A DNA stretch of 64,000 nt from an uncultured Alistipes sp. (GTDB lineage: Bacteria > Bacteroidota > Bacteroidia > Bacteroidales > Rikenellaceae): assembly GCA_947364365.1 (NCBI GenBank), contig CANASP010000005.1, positions 1 to 64,000 of the forward strand. Direction: 5' to 3'. Within the stretch, counting starts at the first letter, position 1; each line of letters opens with the position of its first letter. The notes under the pieces were generated by a model that worked only from the letters and a program-made list of their open reading frames with translations, made no database searches and had not been told where the DNA came from. The position numbers were made by a program, and so were the translations under genes. This document shows, piece by piece, positions 18,910 through 27,554 of the stretch.

Positions 18910-19671
18910 ATGGCAAAAGTTATCGCACTGGCGAATCAGAAAGGAGGCGTGGGCAAAACCACCACGGCCATCAACCTCGCGGCGTCGCTGGCGCTGCTGG
19001 GCAAAAAGGTACTGCTGCTCGACGCCGACCCGCAGGCCAACGCCACCTCGGGGCTGGGCTTCGACATCAACCTGGAGGGCATCTACGCCTGCCTGACCGG
19101 AGAGAAGCAGCCCGAGGAGGTGATCCTCAGCTGCGAGGAGGTCCGAAACCTCGACCTGCTCCCCTCGTCGATCGACCTGGTGGCGGCCGACACCGAACTG
19201 TCGAAGATGGACCAGGCGCATTTCGTCATGAAACGCATCGTCGACCGCGTGCGCGACCGCTACGACTACGTCTTCATCGACTGCTCGCCCTCGCTGGGCT
19301 ACACCACGCTCAACATCCTCACGGCGGCCGACACGGTGCTCATCCCCGTGCAGTGCGAGTACCTCGCGCTCGAAGGGCTGTCGAAACTGCTCAACACGAT
19401 CCGCAAGGTCAAGTCATCGCTCAACCCCGCGCTCGACATCGAAGGCTTCCTGCTGACGATGTACATGCGCAACCGCCTCAACAACCAGGTGGTCAACGAG
19501 GTGCGCAACCACTTCGGGCAGCTGACCTACGACACGGTGATCCAGCGCAACATCCGCCTGGGCGAGGCCCCCTCGCACGGCAAGCCCGTGGTGCTCTACG
19601 ACGCGACGGCCATCGGCTCGGAAAGCTACTTGGCCCTGGCGCGCGAGTTCCTCAAACGCAACCGCCAGTGA
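18910..19671 (+). CDS. parA: Chromosome-partitioning ATPase ParA (Soj)
   Basis: A 253-residue Walker ATPase. The deviant Walker A is KGGVGKTTT at the very N-terminus, Walker A' is [12 protein letters not shown], and Walker B is [11 protein letters not shown]. It has no N-terminal DNA-binding extension, so it is the small chromosomal Soj type. ATP-bound dimers on the nucleoid act with ParB-parS to segregate the origin. parB follows 49 nt downstream. Confidence 0.95.
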   Translation: MAKVIALANQKGGVGKTTTAINLAASLALLGKKVLLLDADPQANATSGLGFDINLEGIYACLTGEKQPEEVILSCEEVRNLDLLPSSIDLVAADTELSKMDQAHFVMKRIVDRVRDRYDYVFIDCSPSLGYTTLNILTAADTVLIPVQCEYLALEGLSKLLNTIRKVKSSLNPALDIEGFLLTMYMRNRLNNQVVNEVRNHFGQLTYDTVIQRNIRLGEAPSHGKPVVLYDATAIGSESYLALAREFLKRNRQ

Positions 19672-19720
19672 GAGGCACCCCGACAGCACAACCCGCAAAC
19701 CTCAAAAAAACACGCAATCC

Positions 19721-20587
19721 ATGAAATCGCAGAAGGGATTAGGCCGCGGCCTCGACGCCATCTTCGGCACCGAGAAGATCGACGTACGCCTGCGCCCCAT
19801 GAGCCATATGGACGAGATCGACATCGCGGCGATCATCCCCAACCCCACGCAGCCCCGCACGCAGTTCGACGAGGAGGCGCTCGACGAGCTGGCCGACTCG
19901 ATCCGCCAGCTGGGCGTGATCCAGCCCGTGACGGTCAAACCCGCGGGCGAGGGCCGCTACATCCTCATCAGCGGCGAACGCCGCTGGCGGGCCGCGCAGC
20001 GCGCCGACCTGAAGACCCTGCCGGCCTACATCCGCGAGGCCGACGACGAGAGCCTCCACGCCATGGCGCTGGTGGAGAACATCCAGCGTCAGGACCTCAA
20101 CGCCATCGAGATCGCCCTGGGCATGCAGCGGCTGATCGACGAGTGCCACCTCACGCAGGACGCCCTCTCGGAGCGCGTGGGCAAGAAGCGCTCGTCGGTA
20201 TCGAACTACCTGCGCCTGCTGAAACTGCCCGACGAAGTGCAGCTGGCGCTCAAGGAGGGGCTCATCTCGATGGGTCACGCCAAGGCGATCGCCGGAGCTC
20301 CGGCGGAGGAGCAGCTGCGGCTGCTCAAGCGCTGCATCAAGAAGGGACTCTCGGTGCGTCAGATCGAAGAGACGGTCCGCGCCCTGACCGCCCCGGCACC
20401 GGCCGCGCCGGCCGAAGAGGAGGAGTACCCCGAGAGCTACTCGCGCCTGGTCGAACACCTCGAAGGGCTCTTCTCGCAGGAGATCGCGATCAAGCGGTCG
20501 AAGAACGGCGGCGGCCGCATCACCATCGGTTTCGCCGACGACAAGGACATCGAGCGTTTCATCGCCCGCCTCTCCGAGCGCGGCTAA
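19721..20587 (+). CDS. parB: Chromosome-partitioning protein ParB (Spo0J)
   Basis: A 288-residue parS-binding CTPase. It begins with the conserved KGLGRGLDAIFG box. The CTP-binding core includes ISGERRWRAAQ and LVENIQRQDLNAIEIA, a helix-turn-helix follows (ALSERVGKKRSSVSNYLRLL), and a C-terminal dimer domain (IKRSKNGGGRITIGF). An alanine/proline-rich linker lies at about residues 225-240. No parS site was recognised by eye in the window. Confidence 0.95.
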   Translation: MKSQKGLGRGLDAIFGTEKIDVRLRPMSHMDEIDIAAIIPNPTQPRTQFDEEALDELADSIRQLGVIQPVTVKPAGEGRYILISGERRWRAAQRADLKTLPAYIREADDESLHAMALVENIQRQDLNAIEIALGMQRLIDECHLTQDALSERVGKKRSSVSNYLRLLKLPDEVQLALKEGLISMGHAKAIAGAPAEEQLRLLKRCIKKGLSVRQIEETVRALTAPAPAAPAEEEEYPESYSRLVEHLEGLFSQEIAIKRSKNGGGRITIGFADDKDIERFIARLSERG

Positions 20588-20600
20588 CCTCACTTCCGAC

Positions 20601-21767
20601 GTGGCAAGGCTCCTGAGTTACCTGCTCGCAGCGACGCTGCTCCTCGCGGCCGGCGCGCCGGCCCGTGCGCAGTTGCCCCGCAGCAGCCGCACGCTCGTGC
20701 GCAGCGGACAGATCGAGCGGCCCGACTCGGTACGCCGGCGCCTCGACTCGCTGCGCACGGAGGCCTTCGCACGGGAGTTCGACTCGATCGGCCGCGCCCA
20801 CTACGTCGTCGACTCGGCCCGGATCGCCGCCGCACGCACCGATGCCGACCCCGCCCTGCTCGACTCCCTCGCCGCACGCCGCTACGCCGATCCCGCATTC
20901 GACCGGGTCGCCGAGCGCAAGATTTTCCGCAAGGGGTGGCTCATGAGCGATTCGATGGGGATCTCCAAGGTGACATGGCTCTCGGCCGTGCTGCCCGGTT
21001 ACGGCCAGATCTACAACAAGCAATACTGGAAACTGCCCGTCTTCTACGGCGCGATGGGTGCCGGTCTGGCGCTCTTCATCCACGAGAACAACCGCTACAA
21101 ACCCCTCAAGCGCGCCTACGAGGCCTACACCGACCGCAGCCTGGTGCGCACGCCCGAGCTCGACGCACTCCAGGAGCGCATGATCCGCAGCAACACCCGC
21201 CGCCAGATCTACCTGGGCGTGACGCTCGCCTCCTACATCTACTCGATCGGCGACGCCGCGGTGAGCTACCACACCAACGACGTCTCGCGCGTGAAGAAGG
21301 CCACCACGCTCTCCTGCATCTTCCCCGGCGCCGGCCAGATCTACAACCGCAGCTACTGGAAGGTGCCCTTCGTCATCGGCGGCTTCGCCTCGATGATCTA
21401 CTGCATCGACTGGAACAACCGCGGCTACCAGCGCTTCAAGAAGGCCTACGGCCTCGTGGCCGACTATGAGAACAACCGCGATCTCTACCCCGACGGGCCC
21501 ACCGACGAGTTCAACGGCCGCTATTCGGCGAGCTACCTGCGCGACCTGCGCAACAACTTCCGCCGCAACCGCGACCTCTGCATCATCGTCACCGGCGCGC
21601 TCTACATCATCCAGATCATCGACGCCCACGTCGACGCCCACCTCCAGGACTACGACATATCGGACGATCTGTCGATGAACCTCGAACCGCTGGTCGACTA
21701 TACCTTCGTTCCGGCGCAGGGCTCCAACCGCCCCGTATTCGGATTTAACCTCAGCATCAACTTCTGA
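20601..21767 (+). CDS. DUF5683 envelope protein
   Basis: A 388-residue protein starting with GTG and a signal peptide (ending near GAPARAQ). The domain contains two copies of a PGxGQIYNxxYWK motif (LPGYGQIYNKQYWKLP near residue 133 and FPGAGQIYNRSYWKVP near residue 241). Each copy is followed by a hydrophobic segment, so it is an internal duplication. DUF5683 proteins are conserved in Bacteroidetes, often beside parAB, but have no established function. It starts 13 nt after parB. Confidence 0.87.
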   Translation: MARLLSYLLAATLLLAAGAPARAQLPRSSRTLVRSGQIERPDSVRRRLDSLRTEAFAREFDSIGRAHYVVDSARIAAARTDADPALLDSLAARRYADPAFDRVAERKIFRKGWLMSDSMGISKVTWLSAVLPGYGQIYNKQYWKLPVFYGAMGAGLALFIHENNRYKPLKRAYEAYTDRSLVRTPELDALQERMIRSNTRRQIYLGVTLASYIYSIGDAAVSYHTNDVSRVKKATTLSCIFPGAGQIYNRSYWKVPFVIGGFASMIYCIDWNNRGYQRFKKAYGLVADYENNRDLYPDGPTDEFNGRYSASYLRDLRNNFRRNRDLCIIVTGALYIIQIIDAHVDAHLQDYDISDDLSMNLEPLVDYTFVPAQGSNRPVFGFNLSINF

Positions 21768-21769
21768 CC

Positions 21770-23143
21770 ATGAGAAGCCTACTCTGCCTGCTCCTCGCCG
21801 CGCTGCTCGGCGCCACCACCGCCTCCGCCTCCGACCGGCAGCCCCGCAAGGAGCGGAAAAAGAAACGCAACCGCACCGAAGTCGTCGCCGAACAGGCCGC
21901 ACCCGCGGTCGAGACGTGCCCCGAGCCGGCCGATCCTCCCGTCGCGGCCCCCGAGCCCGAACCCGAAGTGAACGACCTGACGCTGGGGCTCACCCCGCAG
22001 CAGGTCGACTCGCTGGTCGCCGTATGGCGCGAACGTCAGCGGCACGACACCTACGACGAATTCTTCGAGCGCTACATCCTCGCCGACACCCTTCCCGTCG
22101 CCGACACCACGCCCGACTCGCTCTACGCCGGGCGGCTGCGAGCGCTCGTCTCGCCCGTCCCGCTGCCCTACAACGACATCGTGAAGGGATACATCGCCCG
22201 CTACACGTCGCGGCGCGACGGACTCATCAGCCGCATCCTCGGGCTGTCGAAGTACTACTTCCCGCTCATCGAGGAGGAGCTCATCAAGGCCGAACTGCCG
22301 GTCGAGCTGCGGGCCCTGCCGATCATCGAGTCGGCCCTCCAGCCCGGCGCCACCTCGCGCGCCGGCGCCGCGGGGCTGTGGCAGTTCATGCCCGTGACGG
22401 GGCGCAGCTACGGGCTCGAAGTCAACTCGCTGGTCGACGAGCGGCGCGACCCGATCCGCTCCACGCAGGCCGCCTGCCGCTACCTGAAGGATCTCTACGC
22501 CATCTACCACGACTGGACGCTGGCCATCGCCGCCTACAACTGCGGCCCGGGCAACGTCAACAAGGCGATCGCCCGCTCGGGCGGCAAGACCTTCTGGGAG
22601 ATCTACGACTTCCTCCCGCGCGAGACGCGCGGCTACGTCCCCGCCTTCATCGGCGCCTCCTACGCCTACGCCTACCACCGCCAGCACGACATCGAGCCCG
22701 CCGAGACGCCCGTTCCGCTCTCGGTCGACACGGTGCACGTCGCCCGCCTGACCCACCTCGAACAGATCGCCTCGACGATCGACGTGCCGATGAAGACGCT
22801 CCGGCTGCTCAATCCGCAATACAAGCTCGACATCATTCCCGCGACGACCAAGCCCTACGTCCTGGTGCTCCCGCAGCGCAACATCGCCGACTACATCGCC
22901 CGCGAGGAGGAGATCCGCGGCAAGGATTCGCTCTATCTCAAGGAGTACCTCGACCCGGCCAATCTCGACAAGAAACGGACGCAGCCGGCCGGCGGGACCT
23001 ACTACAAGGTCAAGAACGGCGACACGCTGGGGGCCATTGCGCGGCGTTACCACGTGACCACGACGCAGCTCATGCGCTGGAACGGCATCAAGGATGCCCG
23101 CAAGCTCCGTATCGGACAGCGGCTCCGCGTCTCGGCCAACTGA
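21770..23143 (+). CDS. Membrane-bound lytic murein transglycosylase (MltD-like) with LysM
   Basis: A 457-residue secreted enzyme that cleaves peptidoglycan glycan strands. After the signal peptide and a basic linker, the SLT (family 1) domain spans about residues 150-310. The catalytic glutamate lies in ALPIIESALQPGATS, followed by AGAAGLWQFMPVTGRSYGL and AIAAYNCGPGNVNKAI. Residues about 325-370 form a degenerate LysM, and a canonical LysM ends the protein (YYKVKNGDTLGAIARRYHVT). It starts 2 nt after DUF5683. Confidence 0.92.
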   Translation: MRSLLCLLLAALLGATTASASDRQPRKERKKKRNRTEVVAEQAAPAVETCPEPADPPVAAPEPEPEVNDLTLGLTPQQVDSLVAVWRERQRHDTYDEFFERYILADTLPVADTTPDSLYAGRLRALVSPVPLPYNDIVKGYIARYTSRRDGLISRILGLSKYYFPLIEEELIKAELPVELRALPIIESALQPGATSRAGAAGLWQFMPVTGRSYGLEVNSLVDERRDPIRSTQAACRYLKDLYAIYHDWTLAIAAYNCGPGNVNKAIARSGGKTFWEIYDFLPRETRGYVPAFIGASYAYAYHRQHDIEPAETPVPLSVDTVHVARLTHLEQIASTIDVPMKTLRLLNPQYKLDIIPATTKPYVLVLPQRNIADYIAREEEIRGKDSLYLKEYLDPANLDKKRTQPAGGTYYKVKNGDTLGAIARRYHVTTTQLMRWNGIKDARKLRIGQRLRVSAN

Positions 23144-23154
23144 TCCCGCCGCCG

Positions 23155-25119
23155 ATGCTCGCCGACCGAGATACCATCGTCGCTCCGGCCACCGCTCCCG
23201 GCGGTGCGCTGGCCGTCGTCCGCATCAGCGGCGCGGAGGCCCTCGCCTGCTGCGACCGCATCTTCCGCGGGCGCCGGCCGCTGGCCGAGGCCGAAGGCTA
23301 CACGGTCCACTACGGCCGCATCGTCGACGGCGAAAGGACCGTCGACGACGTGCTGGCCACCGTCTTCCGCGCTCCCCACTCCTACACGGGCGAGGATGCC
23401 GCAGAGATCTCGTGCCACGGCTCCTCCTACATCGTATCCGAACTCCTGCGCCTGCTCATCGGCGCCGGATGCCGCATGGCCTCGCCGGGCGAATTCACGC
23501 TGCGCGCCTACCTGGCCGGCAAGATGGACCTCTCGCAGGCCGAAGCGGTCGCCGACCTGATCGCCTCGTCGTCGCGCGCGGCCCACACGCTGGCCTCGAC
23601 GCAGATGCGCGGCAGCTACTCGGCGGCGCTCGACACGCTGCGCGACGAGCTGCTGCGGCTCACGGCGCTGCTCGAACTCGAACTCGACTTCTCGGAGGAG
23701 GACGTAACGTTCGCCGACCGCGGCGAACTGCGCCGCACGATGGAGCGTATCGGCGCCGAGATCGACGCCCTGCGCAGCACCTTCGCCCTGGGCAACGCCC
23801 TGCGCGAGGGGGTCGCCGTGGCGATCGTCGGCGCCCCCAACGCCGGAAAATCGACGCTGCTCAACCGCCTGGCGGGCGACGACCGGGCGATGGTCTCCGA
23901 GATCGCGGGAACCACGCGCGATGTCATCGAGGAGCGCGTGACGATCGACGGCGTACTCTTCCGCTTTCTCGACACGGCAGGCATCCACGCCACCGACGAC
24001 CGGCTCGAACGCATGGGCATCGCCCGCACGATGGATGCGATCGACCGGGCTGCGATCATCGTGCGGCTCCTCGACGCAACGCAGCTCGACCGTGATTCGG
24101 GGAACCGCGACAACGCCCGGGACGGCAAACGGGCTCTGCCCGGCGCCTGCATCGGATCGCCGGGCAGCGATTTCGCGCCGGGGGCCCCTCTCGGCTGCGA
24201 TTCCTCCGATCTCCGCGACAGCGCCCCCGACAGCTGTTCCGCAAACCGCTCTGCCCGCCATCCCGACCACGCCTCCGGCATGCCCCTCGACAGCCTTTGC
24301 ATCAGCGACATCGCCCGGACCGGGGAGGCACCCCTGCCGGAGAAGAACGCCTCCGGACGCTCCGGCGACGACGCCCCGCAAACCGCGGCATCGGACCTCG
24401 ACCGAGACCGCATCGCCCCGCAGCAGGTGAACGACACCGCAAGCAACGCCGACGATGCCCCGCAATCCGCGACATCGTACCTCGACCGTATCGCCCCGCA
24501 GCAGGAGAACGACACCGCCAGCAACGCCGATGACGTCCCGCAATCCGCGACATCGTGCTTCGACCGATACCGCATCGCCCCGCCGCAGGAGAACGACACC
24601 ACAAGCAACGCCGACGACGCCCTGCAAACCGCGACATCGTGCTTCGACCGAGACCGCATCGCCCTGCCGCAGGAGAACGATGCGGCAACCGCCTCCTGTG
24701 CGCCATCGCAACCCGCCCCCCGGCTCACGCTGCGCCGCGAACAGCGCCTGCTGACCGTCGTCAACAAAATCGACCTCGTCCCCGGCCTGCCCCTGCCCGC
24801 CGATGCCATCGCCATCTCCGCCCGGCAGGGAACCGGAATCGAAACCCTCCGGAACGCCCTCCGCAGGAACGTCGACACCTCGGCGCTCTACCACGGCGAC
24901 GCCGTCGTCTCCCACGGCCGCCACTACGAGGCGCTCACCGAGGCGCGGGAGGCCCTCACAGCCGCCCTCGATGCCCTCGGCTCCGACCTGCCCGCCGACC
25001 TGCTGAGCGAAGAGATCCGACCGGTCATCCGCGCCCTGGGCTCCATCACCTCCCGCGGCTCGATCGCCACCGACGAAGTCCTCGGCCATATCTTCTCGAA
25101 GTTCTGCATCGGCAAGTGA
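23155..25119 (+). CDS. mnmE: tRNA-modification GTPase MnmE with large in-frame insertion
   Basis: MnmE, with MnmG, modifies the wobble uridine of several tRNAs to cmnm5U/nm5U-type derivatives. This protein is 654 residues; family members are usually about 450-470. The formyl-THF-binding N-domain is intact. The GTPase motifs are G1 GAPNAGKS at 226-233, GTTRD, G3 DTAG at 273-276, G4 NKID at 537-540 and G5-like AISARQGTG. The C-terminus ends FCIGK with the conserved cysteine. G3 and G4 are 264 residues apart instead of about 65, so roughly 195 extra residues lie at about 318-520. The reading frame stays open through the insert. It starts 11 nt after the transglycosylase. Confidence 0.93.
   Translation: MLADRDTIVAPATAPGGALAVVRISGAEALACCDRIFRGRRPLAEAEGYTVHYGRIVDGERTVDDVLATVFRAPHSYTGEDAAEISCHGSSYIVSELLRLLIGAGCRMASPGEFTLRAYLAGKMDLSQAEAVADLIASSSRAAHTLASTQMRGSYSAALDTLRDELLRLTALLELELDFSEEDVTFADRGELRRTMERIGAEIDALRSTFALGNALREGVAVAIVGAPNAGKSTLLNRLAGDDRAMVSEIAGTTRDVIEERVTIDGVLFRFLDTAGIHATDDRLERMGIARTMDAIDRAAIIVRLLDATQLDRDSGNRDNARDGKRALPGACIGSPGSDFAPGAPLGCDSSDLRDSAPDSCSANRSARHPDHASGMPLDSLCISDIARTGEAPLPEKNASGRSGDDAPQTAASDLDRDRIAPQQVNDTASNADDAPQSATSYLDRIAPQQENDTASNADDVPQSATSCFDRYRIAPPQENDTTSNADDALQTATSCFDRDRIALPQENDAATASCAPSQPAPRLTLRREQRLLTVVNKIDLVPGLPLPADAIAISARQGTGIETLRNALRRNVDTSALYHGDAVVSHGRHYEALTEAREALTAALDALGSDLPADLLSEEIRPVIRALGSITSRGSIATDEVLGHIFSKFCIGK
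24367..24696 (+). repeat. Four tandem 84/78-bp repeats inside mnmE
   Basis: Units at 24367-24450, 24451-24528, 24529-24612 and 24613-24696 encode 28, 26, 28 and 28 residues. The consensus reads DDAPQSATSxxDRxRIAPQQ then ENDTASNA. The second unit lacks two codons, and every change keeps the frame. The units are polar and acidic and look disordered. Confidence 0.92.
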
Positions 25120-25160
25120 TGGCTTGTAAACAGCCATAAGCAACCATAACCATTTAGAAT

Positions 25161-25185
25161 AAAGTCGCTGAAATACAGCGACTTT
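25161..25185 (+). terminator. Terminator after mnmE
   Basis: A perfect 10-bp stem AAAGTCGCTG / CAGCGACTTT with a 5-nt loop, 42 nt after the mnmE stop. The following TACTATTTTAG is only moderately T-rich. Confidence 0.75.
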
Positions 25186-25392
25186 ACTATTTTAGCACTT
25201 TCCAGTCCGTATTTGGAGGTAACGGTTTTTATCCATATTTTTCTATCCTATTTCTACCGCAACGGAAATTCACGGTTAGCCCGAATGTCACAGCGACACA
25301 TTAGTTGACGTGTGTTAACAAAATTCGGGATAGATAAGGCGAAATTAGCCCCAATGTAAAGAAAGAAAATCCGGCCAACTCTCCGACCGACC
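25186..25392. other. AT-richer non-coding scar
   Basis: Clearly lower in GC than its surroundings. No intact gene or RNA is recognised. Together with the hipA remnant it looks like the debris of an acquired segment. Confidence 0.4.
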
Positions 25393-25593
25393 GAACACAA
25401 ATACAAAAATTCAGGTTCCTACGAGTAAATCGCCAAAACGATTCTGCGCCACTCCTCTGCCCCGAAACCGGACGTCGTCAACTTTTGGGAGCAGGTGTTG
25501 TTCTCGAGGATCACAGGCAATGCCGACCTGCACCTCAAAAACATTTCGTTATATAATCCGAATGCCGGGGATTACAACACATGCCGGGGTTGA
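25393..25593 (+). pseudogene. HipA-like kinase remnant
   Basis: One frame reads TEHKYKNSGSYE, stop (TAA at 25426-25428), then IAKTILRHSSAPKPDVVNFW, EQVLFSRITGNADLHLKNIS and LYNPNAG before a stop at 25591. The segment FxxQVLFxxxTGNxDxHLKNxSLY is the hallmark of HipA-type serine kinases, which are toxins of hipBA modules. The TAA stands where CAA (Gln, as in SYEQxAK) is expected. There is no N-terminal domain, no C-terminal catalytic end and no hipB partner, so it is a dead fragment of about 60 codons. Confidence 0.8.
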
Positions 25594-25705
25594 GCGCACC
25601 GGGAAACATTGTACACACACGCAAAATGTTATACCATCACTTCTCAAAGGTATTAAATCCGATTCATTCAACCAATCCGAACGAATAGAAAAGCCATGGA
25701 TCGGA

Positions 25706-25733
25706 TTGTTTTTCCTAAAAATCGCTATATTTG
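25706..25733 (+). promoter_or_regulatory. Promoter of the small ORF
   Basis: TTG at 25706-25708 and TATATTTG at 25726-25733 with a 17-nt spacer. Only 7 nt separate the -7 element from the ATG at 25741, so transcription would begin almost at the start codon. Confidence 0.55.
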
Positions 25734-25740
25734 TATTGCT

Positions 25741-25902
25741 ATGGATTTCGACGACTTCGACGATATCGTCAAATACGACCTGCTTTTCAACGATGACGAA
25801 CCGCCTCGTCGCCGAAGCAGTCCGCAGCCTCCCAATAGTGGGAGCGGCTGTCTTACGGGGTGCATCGTCATAGCCGCTATTGTTTTATGGTCTTCATTCT
25901 GA
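25741..25902 (+). CDS. Small acidic protein with one C-terminal membrane segment
   Basis: 53 residues. The N-terminus is aspartate/phenylalanine-rich (MDFDDFDDIVKYDLLFNDDE), then a basic, proline-rich linker, then a single hydrophobic helix (GCLTGCIVIAAIVLW). Similar tiny 'acidic head plus tail anchor' proteins occur in Bacteroidales, but I cannot name a family. A longer in-frame start at 25696 would lie upstream of the promoter. No ribosome-binding site is visible. It could be spurious, but the matched promoter and composition favour a real gene. Confidence 0.45.
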   Translation: MDFDDFDDIVKYDLLFNDDEPPRRRSSPQPPNSGSGCLTGCIVIAAIVLWSSF

Positions 25903-25936
25903 TCGCCGCAAGTCGCCGGCCCGTCATTCAGGGAAT

Positions 25937-26638
25937 TCAATTGCCCGTCCGCCGCTTATAACAATCCCGCTTCCGGCAAAGAGCGCATCCGTAGTCGCGG
26001 CGCTCGGCATCGACGCCCAGACCGACCACCGCACTGACTGACTTGATCGGCAGCATCAACCCTGATTCGCAGAGCCGCACACCGCAGAAGTTCGCCGGCA
26101 GGAGGCTGAACAATGCATGTTGCTCGGCAACGCTCCACCCGCAATATCCCGGGCTATAGGAGTTCGTGATCCGCAACCCTTCCAAGGCCGCATGCCGTTC
26201 GAGCCGGTCCAATCCGCGACCCACGATCGCTTCGGCCATCACCGAGCCCAACGCATCCGCGACATACGCCGCCACGATATCTTCCCCTTCGCGCAGCTCG
26301 TGCAACCAGGCATCCATCTCGGCCCCGACACTGGCGACAAGAATGGCGAAACAGCTCCCCTTGCGCAGCTGCGCCGCGATAATCGCCCCGGGTTCGAAAT
26401 CGGCACCCTCCAGCGTCAACCGTTGCCGGTCGACACGCCCTTCCACGATCCGAAACCCCAGCTGGGGACGGCATACGGCATACGCCTCAACAGTCAGACG
26501 CTCCGCGATCTTCCGCACCTCGGATCCCGGCTCCGCCTCTCCATACCCCAATGCGGCCCATAGTTCCGCCGGAGAAAACGCAAGGTCCTGCACGATAAGC
26601 GACAGCTCTCGGGCGGCCATCCATTCATTCCGTTCCAT
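25937..26638 (-). CDS. Stand-alone MetH-activation-like protein
   Basis: About 233 residues, related to the C-terminal AdoMet-binding activation domain of B12-dependent methionine synthase. The signature reads ITNSYSPGYCGWSVAEQHAL, then FCGVRLCESGLMLPIKSVSA, and a C-terminal cysteine set CALCRKRDCYKRR. In MetH this domain methylates cob(II)alamin with AdoMet plus an electron to rescue the oxidised cofactor. A separate version at the end of a corrinoid methyltransferase operon suggests it reactivates the neighbouring corrinoid protein. The start at 26638 overlaps the CobW-like stop by 14 nt (ATG 26650 is an alternative). Confidence 0.85.
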   Translation of the reverse strand: MERNEWMAARELSLIVQDLAFSPAELWAALGYGEAEPGSEVRKIAERLTVEAYAVCRPQLGFRIVEGRVDRQRLTLEGADFEPGAIIAAQLRKGSCFAILVASVGAEMDAWLHELREGEDIVAAYVADALGSVMAEAIVGRGLDRLERHAALEGLRITNSYSPGYCGWSVAEQHALFSLLPANFCGVRLCESGLMLPIKSVSAVVGLGVDAERRDYGCALCRKRDCYKRRTGN

Positions 26639-27554
26639 CGATCCGGTCATTCAACAGTTCACGTACATCTTCTATTATCGTCTCGCCACGGCCGTCATCG
26701 ACCCACCAACAGGTCAGAAACCCGCCGCACGCGGGGGCTTCGGCAAGCGGAGCGCACTCCGGATCGCCGGAATCGAGCCAGTCGACCTTCGTCCATCCCG
26801 TTTCGCCCGGCAGACATCCTTTCGCCCGCACGGGCCGCAGCGCTCTGTCCGCAAGACGGGAGAACAACGCCTCGAGTCGACCGGGACGAACGACCGTCCC
26901 AACAATCGGGAAGGTCTCCGATACGAAACGCGGCCCCCGGGCAGACGATACAGGAAAAAAGGTCCGAAATCGGGCATAGCGTTCGGGGACGGTACCGAGC
27001 CACCATCCGGCATCGAGCGCATCGCCACGCTCGACGACCAGCGCCCGGGGATTGATCCGTTCCAGCTCGTCCCGCACCCGATCGACCAGCCGACGCACGG
27101 CCCGGTCCGTATGGGTCAGCACGATCACCGGGGAGAGCCGGAACTGGCGAAGATAATGGTCGCGATTCAATGCCAGCAGCATGTCGAAACGCGCCACATC
27201 CACCAGCATCACCACACCGTCGGGTTCGAACCCCGGAATGCGGAGCAGGTCCGCCAGATCGCCCAGACCCGACGGCTCGAGGATGATGCAGTCGGGGCTG
27301 TAATCGGCACAGATACGCGCCATCGTCCCCGCCAGTTCGCCCCGCAACGTACAGCACACGCATCCGGCCCGCAGATCCACGACCTTCACGCCGCCGTCGC
27401 GAAGGTAGGCACCGTCGACCGTCTCGCGCCCCGATTCGTTCTCCACGACGACGATCCGCCGGGGTGCCAGCACCTCGCGCACGACATGTCGGATCAGTGT
27501 CGTTTTCCCGCTCCCGAGAAAACCGCATACGACGAGATTCAGTGGCATAGGCAT
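26625..27554 (-). CDS. CobW/G3E-family GTPase
   Basis: A 309-residue P-loop GTPase. Walker A is GFLGSGKTT, the metal-binding CxCC motif is GCVCCTL, the switch region includes ILEPSGLGD, and the NKxD-type guanine motif appears as THTD. A shortened CobW C-terminal domain follows. G3E proteins act as metal chaperones or cofactor-loading GTPases for cobalamin and other metal enzymes. Here it is packed between the cupin and the MetH-activation-like gene, overlapping both, so a job in loading or repairing the corrinoid protein is likely (inference). Confidence 0.85.
   Translation of the reverse strand: MPMPLNLVVCGFLGSGKTTLIRHVVREVLAPRRIVVVENESGRETVDGAYLRDGGVKVVDLRAGCVCCTLRGELAGTMARICADYSPDCIILEPSGLGDLADLLRIPGFEPDGVVMLVDVARFDMLLALNRDHYLRQFRLSPVIVLTHTDRAVRRLVDRVRDELERINPRALVVERGDALDAGWWLGTVPERYARFRTFFPVSSARGPRFVSETFPIVGTVVRPGRLEALFSRLADRALRPVRAKGCLPGETGWTKVDWLDSGDPECAPLAEAPACGGFLTCWWVDDGRGETIIEDVRELLNDRIDGTE

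Noticed and set aside
18910-20587. parS sites near parAB
   Set aside because: No TGTTNCACGTGAAACA-like palindrome could be found by eye; a motif scan would be needed.
24367-24696. Foreign insertion or intron in mnmE
   Set aside because: The frame is continuous, and no intron boundaries, transposase or terminal inverted repeats are seen; a tandem-repeat expansion explains it better.
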